Part shown: one piece after another, positions 11,896 through 22,560 of the stretch
Position numbering within the stretch: position 1 is the first letter of the stretch
How the letters are laid out: every line of letters begins with the position of its first letter
NCBI GenBank assembly: GCA_022575985.1
Contig: JAKSXM010000132.1
Location: forward strand, 2,170,001-2,234,000
Direction of reading: 5' to 3'
DNA from: Anagrus nilaparvatae
Lineage: Eukaryota; Arthropoda; Insecta; Hymenoptera; Mymaridae
DNA length: 64,000 nucleotides
Notes under the pieces: model-generated
What the model was told of the DNA's origin: nothing
Databases searched by the model: none
The model's input: the letters and a program-made list of their open reading frames with translations, nothing else
Made by a program: the position numbers and the translations under genes

Positions 11896-13960
11896 TTTTT
11901 TCTTTAAAAATTTTCTTATTTTCAATGTATTAATTTATTTAACTTGATGTCCCTTTCCGCGGACTGTCATGGTTATCTATAGATATGTGGTTAGCTATAG
12001 CTGGTTCCACAGAACCGGTCGATGACCTGTCTCATTCCGGCCGTTACCTCGTTTCGGGCTCAGTTTTAATATATTTATGGAGCATCTTTATAGAGAGGGA
12101 TATTTGGTGAATACGGAAATCAAGGGAATTTTTTAAACTCACAAAAAATCGCGTGACCAAATGAAAATCTGGCAAGAAATTCAATTTCCGAGGTACATTT
12201 TACAATTTTACACCGCAGATACCAATTATTCGAGTGTCTTTTAAAAGGTTTGTGGAAAAATGGTGAAAATTTAAATTCGAAAGTCATATTTTAACATTAT
12301 TTTAATAAAAAGTCAATATTTTTAGACACACATTGCAAAAGACACTTAAAATGGTATCATTGCTTATGCATGTGGAAATTCTGCAGAATTTGAAATTTTG
12401 GTATTGTCGATCAGAATTTAATGTGGTCACGTAAATTAGCAAGGAATTTAAAATTATCAGCTGGGTAAGCTACCCAAAAATTTTTTTTTACTTACAGCAA
12501 ATTGAAAATTCACCAAGTTTGAGCTTTCTAAGGGATGTGGAATTAAAAATATTTAGATTTTTTAAATAGATTATTTAAGAGGATTATTTATTATTATTAG
12601 GTAAATAATAATAAAAACCATCAAAAATGGAACAGTTTTAGAAATAATAATTACTAAAAAACTACAGAAAAACGAAAAATTATTAATTTAATTACGTAAT
12701 TTGGCCCTAATTTGGACAGATTTGCTCCTAGCGAGCTAAAAAATCAAGGGGTTTAATATAAATTTTATGTGTACTAAAAACTAAATCGAATATTCATTCT
12801 GATAACAGAGCTTTGTCAATGAACAATGTATTGAAAAAAAAAAATTGAAGGAGTTTATTTTAAAAAAGTATCTTTTTACCTCATTATATTTTTAAAAATA
12901 ATAAACTCTAATTATCATCTTTTGTGTAACTTAAATCTCGTGAGAATATAATAATACGTATGAACAAAAAAAAAATTATTTAGACAAAAGTTAAAAATAA
13001 TAAAAAAATGGAAATATTAAGCTATTAGAAAAACAAAAAAGATAAGAGACACTTGTTTCATAAAAGTTATAAATCTGTCAAATGGCAAAAAAATATATTC
13101 AAAAAAAATATTTACATAAATCCTATTTATGCCTAAAACTGTAACAAATTAGAATATCAATATTATCTCGTTTAAAAAATCTTAAAAAATTTAAGAAGAA
13201 TTTGTAATTTATTATTATTATAATAATTGCATTTAACACACCTCTAAAAATGAATAATACACACGTGACTTTTAAAAAATATTTTATGTTAATTTTTAGT
13301 TTTTAAGAAAAGAAAAAAATGATATGCTTGAAAATTTCGCGCGCATTTTGTTTTTATAAAATAATAAATTTAAATATTTTAAAATATATTTAAAGTTTAT
13401 TTTTATTTAATAAATATTTATCTTATTGAAAACATCAATTTTTGTAATTTGAGCCATTTTGGAGACAGGCGCCAGTTTTTAAAAACTAAATCTTTTAATC
13501 CTTTTATCTTTCAACGTACGCACATTGTTTTAAATATACGAAAATCTACGTGTCTATTGTGTAAACGAGACAAATAAATACAATAAGATGATTTAGTTTT
13601 TCTTTTATAATATTATTTACTTATATTTATTTTTTTTAAAATAAATATATTATATTTCAAATATTCCAACTACGTAGGCACACATATACGTACCCACACA
13701 TATTAGTGAAAACTTCGAATATAAAGTGAAAAAAAATATAGGTATAATATTTTTTTAAGAAAAAAAAAATTAACAAGTACAATGATTTTTTGAAATTGTT
13801 TAAAATTTGTTTTGCTACATCTCGGTAGGTGCTTTGTTCTTACGAGTACCTACAGTAAAAAAAAATAATTATCAAAAAGTTAACTTGAAAGGGGTCTATT
13901 TTTTACCTCGTTTTTTACCCTCTCGATAACATTTTTTCGCTTTAAATATTTATAATGCAT
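11896..13960. other. Gene-free AT-rich stretch
   Basis: No coding sequence, RNA gene or clear inverted repeat was recognised over about 2 kb. The part near 11945-12065 is noticeably less AT-rich than its surroundings (CCGCGGACTGTC, GGAACCGGTCGATG-like words) and may be remains of another repeat. Confidence 0.45.
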
Positions 13961-14486
13961 AGACCTGTCAACTCTCACGCATTTTGCGTGAGTCTCACGC
14001 ATTTTCAACTCATAATACGCAACTACGCATTTGTTCAAAAATCTCACGCATTTTTGTAAATTAAGGTACTCGAACCAGTACATGAACGGTTAAGGATTTT
14101 TGTTTATTAAATTTGAAATATACAATAAATAATTTTATTAACGGTAAAAGCTTTATTTTTAATGATTACATTGAACCCTTACTAACACATTATTACAAAA
14201 ATTTTGTCCCAATTAGCATTTTATTTTATGAAATAAAGTGATATTCACGACATGTTTTTTGCACCAGTACATGAAAGACCGAATTTTAAATGGGAAAACC
14301 GTGTATAAGAAAATGCTCCAATACCTGAACGTATTTTAAGTAAATAATGAAACATATTTTTTTACTCAATATTAAAAAAAAACCTTTCCGCCAGACTCTC
14401 ACGCAAACATTTTCAAATCTCACGCATTTTTAGGCATGATTTCAGACTTCACACGCATTTCTCACGTTTGAGGTTATGACAGGTCT
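13961..14486. repeat. 526-bp element with 10-bp terminal inverted repeats and CTCACGCATT iterations
   Basis: AGACCTGTCA at 13961-13970 is exactly mirrored by TGACAGGTCT at 14477-14486. Subterminal regions carry at least five copies of CTCACGCA(TTTT), clustered near both ends, in the arrangement expected for transposase-binding repeats. The interior contains two copies of CCAGTACATGAA. No convincing target duplication was seen. No coding capacity. Confidence 0.7.
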
Positions 14487-14838
14487 GCCGGATGGTGCAT
14501 TTCATCAAAAAAATAAAATTTACTTGAAATATCTATAAATTTATTAAAAAAGTCCAAAAGTTATATTTCATTTTTTAAAAAAAAGCATCATGATTATAAT
14601 ATTATGTTAAAATTTTATCTTGTTTCAGTTTAGTATTTCTTATCTAGAATAATATAATAAGAAATAAAAATTAAAAAAACAAATATTTTTTGACTAGTAG
14701 GATACCTAATTTTTTAGGTACATAATAACATTATAATTATCATCATATTGTACAAAAAAATGAATCTAAAAAAAAATCTTTTTTAAAAAACACATTTCAT
14801 CATTGTATATCATCCTATTCGCCCTGAGGCAAATGGTA

Positions 14839-15288
14839 TAGGGATGGGCGATATTTATCGATACTTGAAAGTATCGATATTTAGAAAGCGTAAATATCGA
14901 TATTTTAATTCGATACTTCTGGTAACCGATACTTCGATACTTCGATATTTTCAGGCAGTATCGTATCGAAAAAATTTTTATAAATTTTGTTAATAAATAT
15001 TTCTCAAAAAGGTCAAAAATCTGTTTACAAAAAAAAAAATGATTTTATTTATTTGTGAAAACTTATAATTGCAACATTTAGCACATTTAAATTCAATCTT
15101 ATCTGTTTTCGTCATTAAAAAAGCTTCTGTCTTCTGCTAAAATTCTTTAAAAACTTTGATTTTGATTAGAGTATCGATACTATAAAATATCGATATTTTT
15201 TACTCAAATATCGATGCTCAGTATCGATATTAAATCTAAATATCGATACCACCGATACTCGATACCTGACCAGTATCGCCCATCCCTA
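14839..15288. mobile_element. hAT-type MITE with 8-bp target duplication
   Basis: The 450-bp element has termini TAGGGATGGGCGATA and TATCGCCCATCCCTA... on the opposite end, an exact inverted repeat. It is flanked by the direct repeat AAATGGTA at 14831-14838 and 15289-15296. An 8-bp duplication with short TIRs is the hAT hallmark. Subterminal DNA is full of ATCGATA/TATCGAT words. No transposase is encoded, so it must have been mobilised in trans. Confidence 0.9.
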
Positions 15289-15296
15289 AAATGGTA

Positions 15297-16357
15297 GAAG
15301 GGATATAAAAAATTCGATCGACGCGCTCGCGGTGGCGTAAATATTAGTCCGCGTTGGGAAATATATGTATGCAAATATATAGATATTATACACAAAATAT
15401 TTTTTAATTAATTAAAAAATTCTTTAATAACCGTATTTTGTTATAAATAGTGAAAAAATAAGTTCTAAATGTATTTAAATTGATTTTTTTTTATTCTTAT
15501 AAATTTTTCCGTATACTACACTTCTGAAATAAGTAAATAATGCTCACTCTTACCAATGATCATATGTTTTTTGTGTATATTTTATTGTTTTTGGGTGAAA
15601 TAATTGAATTTTTTGCAGATTTTTTGTTAAAGAATATTAATTAGCATAAAATACATTCATCCCAACACAAAGAAGTATTTTGTCTTTGTAAAATAACAAT
15701 AAAAACATTACAATCTTCTGTTTGATGACTCAAAAGTATTGATATTATTTTTCTCTTAGAAAAAAAATATCATTATTGCTTGCATTTTCTTAGCGATAAC
15801 AATTATTAACAGTTTCTATCAATAATTTATCAAATTTAATCAAATTGTAACACAAAAACTAATTTAATATATTTGCATTGAATACCGCACATAACCCTCT
15901 TAACATAAATAAAATTAACTTTTATAAAAGTTACAATTATATATTCTTTTTATCTTATAAAATAAAGATACATTTTATTATTACAATTGCTATGCTAAAA
16001 AAATTTTATCCAAAATGCAGTTTATAATTGTTTAATTTCCAATTTTCAAAATTTTTCCTATGCTTTACGTGTAAAGTTTTCCCAATAAAAAAGGGGAAAC
16101 CACGTGACTTACTAGAATCCGCCATTACCCTCACGGCGAATATGCACGTACGCAGTACATGTTTTGTCCTGCACCTGTTGTATTACCTATAGTTTTTAAA
16201 ATCTTGAAACTCCTCCCACATAAACAAAAATTTTAAAGATAGGTCCTTACTTGCTTTCCCTCTCTTTTATCACCAGCTGTGGTAAAAATTTAAACCAATC
16301 CTATTGCAGCATAGCCAGAGCATAACCAATATTTTTTGGAATTTGGTTTTTTTTGTC
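15297..16357. other. Intergenic spacer upstream of the girdin-family gene
   Basis: No gene is visible. The right part (about 16080-16350) is less AT-rich and carries CACGTGAC and several CpG-containing words, consistent with the promoter region of the following plus-strand gene, but no specific factor site can be claimed. Confidence 0.45.
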
Positions 16358-16576
16358 AGTCTTGCTGTGTCCAGCAACCATGAAAGAGTGAAATTAAAAA
16401 TTTGAAATAAAGTTTAGGCAGTGTAAAGTTTATTTCATTGTGAAAAAAGTTTTAATAGTAAATGTATAATTAAAAGCAAGTGAAAATTCAGTGTTAAGAA
16501 TAGCTTGTGATAAATTTATTTACTAAAAATTAAGCACTTTCTTATAACCAAAAAGGGGACTCAATTTTAATAACAT
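16358..16576 (+). other. Probable 5'UTR exon of the girdin-family gene
   Basis: A TCAGT initiator-like sequence lies at 16356-16360, and a strong splice donor (CAT|GTGAGT) at 16577-16582. The coding exon that starts at 17736 has its own acceptor (TTTTTTTAG) only 4 nt before the ATG, so the leader must be spliced from upstream and this segment is the best candidate. The exact transcription start is inferred. Confidence 0.45.
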
Positions 16577-16814
16577 GTGAGTAAAATACACTATTTCTAA
16601 ACAAGATAGTTCTTTATTTTCAAATAAATTTATTTCCAACTCATTTACAATCAATAAATATTATCTATAAATTATTATCATGAATTTAATACGCTTAATT
16701 TTGATATAATTTATTACTTATCTAAACTCTATAAGCTATCTTATTGAAATTATTCATGCATACTTCTAATTTTGGAGTCTATACTATTTTTTTAGATTAT
16801 TTATAGATTTTATT

Positions 16815-17349
16815 TTAAGGAGTTAGGAGGGTAAATAGAAATATCCACATTACCGACGCTATTTTTTTTTTATAATTTGCAGTTTAAAACGAGGTTTAAA
16901 ATAAAATTAGTCGTAAAAATATTAAAAAAATGTGTATATATGTAATATTATTGCAAAAAAAAGTTATTTTAATTTTATAAATTATGGAAAAACATTATTA
17001 TTTTAGGTTATGTTACTTACTAAAACTTGGTTTTTACCGAATAATTAATGATTGAATGTGGTAACCTAGATAAAATAAATTGGAAATATAATCTTTGACA
17101 ATTTATTTATGATATTTAATTAGTTTCATCTCCCTGTGTCATCACTATCATACTTTTTGTAAGCTCCAAATATGAATTTCCATAAGAGCAATGTTAAACT
17201 GCCTATTTTTAATTTGCAATAAAATGAAAATTAATGTGGTAACAAAGGTAAAACCAAGTTCTATTCAACTTTAAAAATGTTTAAATTTAATAATTTTCCA
17301 GTTTCATTCAGTTCTGTCATCATTTTTATTTACCCTCCTAACTCCTTAA
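16815..17349. repeat. TTAA-flanked MITE in the 5'UTR intron
   Basis: TTTAAGGAGTTAGGAGGGTA at the left (from 16814) is mirrored by TACCCTCCTAACTCCTTAAA at the right (to 17350). TTAA sits at both boundaries (16815-16818, 17346-17349), which is the piggyBac target signature but may also simply be part of the palindromic ends. The interior is A/T-rich without coding capacity. Confidence 0.7.
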
Positions 17350-17739
17350 ACGCATGCTTTTAAGTTTGTTAATAATGAATTAAAAAAATTATTTTTTTTT
17401 TATAATTATTATTTTTATACATATTTCTAGTAGCATAAAAATATAATTATATTGAATTAAAACGTCTTATATAGTATTTTTTATGTAAATTTAATAAAAT
17501 ATATGAATAATGCTTAAATTATTAATAATTTAAAAAAAATAGTGTAGATGGTTTTTTAACTTATTAATTCAAAACAAATTATTTCTCTGACTATAATTGT
17601 ACAATTAGATCTTCAAAAAAATTAATTTGTTATACATAATATAGTTATAGCCTCCTTAGATTGAAATTTTAAATTACTTTTTTATTTAACTATCCTGAGT
17701 TTGTAAGTTAATATTTTATTTTATAATTTTTTTAGAATC

Positions 17740-20297
17740 ATGTCAAAGCTCCATGCAAATATTGAAGTTCGTCGATTCATGGAAGGACCTTTAGTAACTT
17801 GTGTAAGTTTTTTAAATTTTTATTTATTATTAAATTGTTAAATAATTAAAATTTTTTATTTATTAGAAATTAATTTATTTTACTTATATTTTGCAGTTTA
17901 AATGTTTCCTTGACGAAGAACTAGAAAGTTATGAAGATTTACTTGATGGTGTTTTGTTGCACAAGGTTTTTATGAAAATGTAAGAATTAATTTTCTATCA
18001 AAAATCATATTTAAGAATATTCAAATTTAGTTTAAGTAAACTAATTTATTTTTTAATTTTCTAGACATTCAGTATCACAGAACAGCGACATTATACCAAG
18101 CAAAGATGATCCTATTATTCGTTTAAGAAATCTTCATTTAATTTTGGAGAACATAAAACACGTGTTAGAAGGAGAATCATCATTCATAGTCCTACAGACT
18201 CCAAATGTTTTAAAATTGGCAAAAGAACCATTTGAAAATGTTAATGATGCAAAACTATTTTTGTACTTATTGCTATATAGTGCCATTCAAAGACCATGTA
18301 AAGAAATAAGCGGTGTTTTAAATAGTAGTATACAATCGAATAATGATGATAAGCAATCTTCATTTGTTGATTATGTTAAAAATATAAAACAGGAACAACA
18401 TATTGTATTACCATTAAATTCTATTTCCGATGAAGCTATTATTCAAATTAGAAATTTAGTAGATGAAAATAATAAATATCGTATATTTAATTTAGTAAAT
18501 AATGGCTTTTTAGATGAAAGTATGGAATCGGTTGAAAAAATGAATCAAGAAAATCATTATTTTGAAAACTATAATGAACAAATTAAATGGCAACAAAAAT
18601 ATATGGAAGAAATGGAAGATGATTTAAATAAATGTGAAAAAGAAATTGAAACCTACAAAGAAATGTTAGAAAAATATAAACTTGATAATAATAAATTACA
18701 ATCAGAAGTTGCAAGTCTTAAAATTATTATTGAAAATTTTGATATAATTAGTGAAAAAGCTAAGAGAGTAGATGAATTAGAGTCTGAAATTTCGCGTTAT
18801 AAAGATGTTGTTTATGATTCTGAAAATTTAAAGCATACTGTTATAGAACTTAAAAAACATATTGAAAATTTAACCGATACTAAAGAAAACATGCAAGATG
18901 AATTAAACTATAAAATAATACAATTAACAAAAATGAACAAAGAATATAAATATAAAGTTGAAGAATTATCTTTTAAAGTTGAAGAAGAGTGTCAAAATTG
19001 TCAAATTTTGTATCAAGAAAATAAAAGATTAGAAGGTATTTTAAAATTTCACGAAAATAAACTAACAGAAGCTACTTGTATTGATGATTCTGATGAATCA
19101 TTTTCATTTGAAAATAATCTAGCTGATGAATTATCAAAAACTGTACAATCTAGAGAAATGAAATTAGAATCAGAAAATAAGAAATTGTCAATTTTATTGG
19201 ACTCGTTAAAAGAAAGTCCAATGCATAATAAAAACTTTAATTTGGAAAAGGACAAAAATGATTACAATAATTACTCTTCAAATATTGACAAATTAAACAA
19301 TGAGATACAAGATCTTTCAGAAGATAATAAAAATTTAAAACAATCTTTAAAAAACCAAGTAGATACTTATGAAATGAAAGTTAGAGACCTAGAACGACAA
19401 ATAAATGTTCTTAAAGAAAATAATGATATTCAGCAAAAACGAGTTAAGAATTTACAATTATTATTAGAAAATGCACAAAATAATGTTGAGGATTGTAAAT
19501 CAAATAATAGTGATAATGTAGAATCTGAAAAAATTTTAAAACCAAAACTAGAAATTAAATACTCTGCAAATATCATTTCTGTGAATAATAAATTGTATAG
19601 AGATTATCAAAATTTAAAAGCAGATTTTCAAAATTTATATAAAATGACAAATCAATTAGAATTAAAATACAAAAAAAGTAAAGAAGATTTGTGTAGAGTA
19701 AATACTAAGTATTTAAATATACAAAAAATAATAAATGAAAAAAATGAAAAAATAATTAATTCTGATTTAAAACTTGAAATGTTAAGTGAAAAATTAGCTT
19801 TAGAGTATCAAAAAAATATTGAAATACAAGACAGTAAAAAATCATTAATGCAGCATGTTACTCAATTATCGATTCAATATCATGATTTAATAACAAAATC
19901 ACTCGAAGAAAGAAAAAATTTTCATAACGAAGAAAAGAAAAATATTGAAAAAACAAATGATTTAATTCGACATAAAGAAAAATTAGAACAAAAAATAATA
20001 GAGTTGTACAGAAAAATGGAAAATAGTCCTTTAAAAAAAACAAAAACATCATTTGCTAAAAGGATGAGAAAAGTTGGTTCAGATATAATAAACATAAGTA
20101 GAATATCTTGGTTAGAAAAAAATAATAATGAAAAACAAAGAGAAACTTGTTCTAGTGGTTTTAGTACTGATCATGATATCGAATATGTTGATTTTAGTGT
20201 CGAAGAAGAAAGACAACAAAGTAGTAGCGATACTGATATGCCACTAAAAGGTAAAAGTTCTAGAGTTTCTGAATTATTTAATAATAAAATTATGTAA
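17740..20297 (+). CDS. Girdin: Girdin/CCDC88-family protein (HOOK domain plus long coiled coil)
   Basis: Three coding exons: 17740-17802, 17897-17979 and 18065-20297, giving 2379 nt or 792 aa plus TAA. The N-terminal part (residues about 1-150: IEVRRFMEGPLVTC, DLLDGVLLHKVFMK, IIRLRNLHLILENI, LKLAKEPF, LLLYSAIQ) aligns with the HOOK domain of girdin and Daple, which binds microtubule or dynein adaptors. Residues about 200-690 are nearly continuous heptad coiled coil. The block AKRVDELESEISRYKDV is the strongest family match, corresponding to a conserved segment of vertebrate girdin. The C-terminus ends in a Ser-rich acidic tail (DFSVEEERQQSSSDTDMP). The protein is clearly shorter than vertebrate girdin (about 1870 aa) and lacks its G-alpha-binding C-terminal region. 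Known for the family: actin and microtubule organisation and cell-adhesion control. The start is the first ATG, 4 nt after the acceptor. Confidence 0.88.
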
Positions 20298-21276
20298 GAG
20301 TATTATTTAAATTTTGTAAATATTTAATTATATTATTTGATAATTATATCAAATATGAATATTAATTCACATTTCTTTTAACTTGTACTAGTAAAATAAT
20401 TATTATAAACATAAAAAAAAAAGCTTTAAAAAAAAATTTATAAAAAAATTATAATTAATGTGATATTTAAGCATAGTATATAATTTTATAATATAAAATG
20501 TACATTTGTATATAATATATATAATATGTGTAATAATTTTTACAATTTGAATTTATTTTATAATTAGAATAAATCTAATTTTTATTTATAATTTTAATTT
20601 ATCAGTTTTATAGTGTGTTTTAGTTTAAGAAAAATTAAATTTTTTATATGATATTCTTTTATATACTAAATAATAAATAAATATATAGTTTATATATTAT
20701 AAAAAAATTTGTTTTAATTTTCATATTATTTTATTTTCATATATACATTAATTCTTATCACGTTTAATTATGTAGGCATGCTTAATTATATATAAATATT
20801 ATATTTTGAACAATTATTCTAAAATCTAAAAGTTAGCCGAATTTGTACTTTAAAACTCTGGGTCCATTGACGAAAAATTAAAAATTTTCAAGTTTTATTT
20901 TTACCTTTTAGCATATGAAAAATATGCAGGTTTATAACTTACGTATACGTATATATATATTAATAATTATATAAAATATAATTTGTTATTAGTAAATTTT
21001 AGAGCTTCAAGTATATCATAGAATAATATTACAGAGATAAATTATTAAAAATATAGACAATTTTTTAAAAGATTTTAAATAAGCTTATATGCATTTTCAT
21101 ACTTTTAAATATCTTGTTTTATAACCAGCTATTTTTATCCCCAAAAAAACCCATTATCTGAAAGCTCAAGATCAAAAAATGATAATTCCCAATTTTTTTT
21201 TCAAATTGTTGAATACTCCGCCAAGTTACATGATAATTAAAAATTTGGATTCATCGGAAAATTTTACATAGTCATA
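20298..21276. other. 3' flank of the girdin-family gene and spacer
   Basis: AT-rich, with many A/T runs and several AATAAA-like words after the stop codon. No gene was recognised. Confidence 0.5.
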
Positions 21277-21355
21277 GGCCCTCTCTACACCAGCACATAA
21301 TTATATGTTTTATGATAATTATAAAACATGATTATGTGCTGGTGTAGAGAGGGCC
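21277..21355. repeat. 79-bp near-perfect hairpin
   Basis: GGCCCTCTCTACACCAGCAC is mirrored by GTGCTGGTGTAGAGAGGGCC, with arms continuing through ATAATTATATGTTTTAT against ATAAAACATGATTAT around a loop of only a few bases. ATA flanks both sides. This is probably a tiny MITE. Confidence 0.85.
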
Positions 21356-21464
21356 ATATAAATATAACTTTGGGCCTATCCATATATTACCAGAATATTA
21401 AAAAAAAAGGCAAAAAAGGAGGAGGGGGTTTGGATTTTCTTATTTTTTTTTACTCAGGTGGATA

Positions 21465-21498
21465 CAAAGATACTTTACTACGTAGTAAAGTATCTTTG
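21465..21498. repeat. 34-bp perfect palindrome without a loop
   Basis: CAAAGATACTTTACTAC is followed directly by its exact reverse complement, centred on ACGT at 21480-21483. GGTGGATA precedes it, and GGTGGATA also follows it in direct orientation. Confidence 0.9.
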
Positions 21499-22560
21499 GG
21501 TGGATACGAGGTTTGAAAATACCATACGTAAGAATATTATATAATTATTATTTTTTTTTTTTGTAATTTAAAATTTAATCTTTTGGCTTTTCCCAAAAAT
21601 ATGCCAGACACCTTTGGCGCCAATTGCATTATAATGCGACTTTTAAAGTATTAAGAAAATAGACTAAATTTTTAAAATTTGTCACGTACATGAAAATCAT
21701 TTAATATTTAAATTTAATTTTAAGGGGATTTTATTATCTAAACAATATTCGAGACAAAATTCTTTTGTAAAAAAACATTTTCATGCATAAAAAGAAACAT
21801 TATGATAAATGAGTAAGATAAGGGAAGAGGTTTAGGTGAAATTCTTATTTTTTTTTATATCAAGGAGGGAATGGGGTTAAAAAAGCCCAAAAATTGTGTA
21901 ACGTAATATATGCCGATAGCCCCTTTCCTAAAGATTGTAAAAATGTAAAATTATGTAAACTTATAATTTAGTAACTACCTAGGCGCTTTTACATGATTTT
22001 TGAAAGTGGCCCCCCCTCCAGCAGATTTTATAAAAAATTAAAAATTGGTTTTTCACCCCACTATAAAACTATAAATAAATTTAAGGATGGTATTTTTATT
22101 TTTTTAAGCTCAAAAACCGATTTTTTTAATATTCAAAATTAAATTTCGGGGGCTCTAAAGGCTTTTTGAGAAATTAATACGTTAAGGACCCCAAAATTCG
22201 ACATCAGCGATCCAAAAAATGTACAGTTCGCCAAACTTTGTTATGAGTTGCAAATATTGAAAAATCACCTCCAATAATTTGCATGAGTTCCAAAAACTTA
22301 TGCAATGTTATGCAATGGGGATAAACCTCATTATCAGTTTAATTGTGAATATTGCAAAGACACCCTTTAAAAGGATTAAGATTGATTTTATAAAAACAAT
22401 TAAACTTGAAAATAAAGATAACAGTAAATAACAAATTAAAAAGTATATTTTATTTTTTTAATTTTATAATAATAGTAAAAAAATGATTTAAAAAAAAAAA
22501 TTTATCAGAGTATAATGAAATTAAAATATCTAAAATAAATAAAATATTTCAATCAATAAT
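21499..22560. other. Spacer downstream of the small secreted-protein gene
   Basis: AT-rich, with no gene seen. It contains the 3' flank of the minus-strand gene ending at 22561. Confidence 0.5.
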
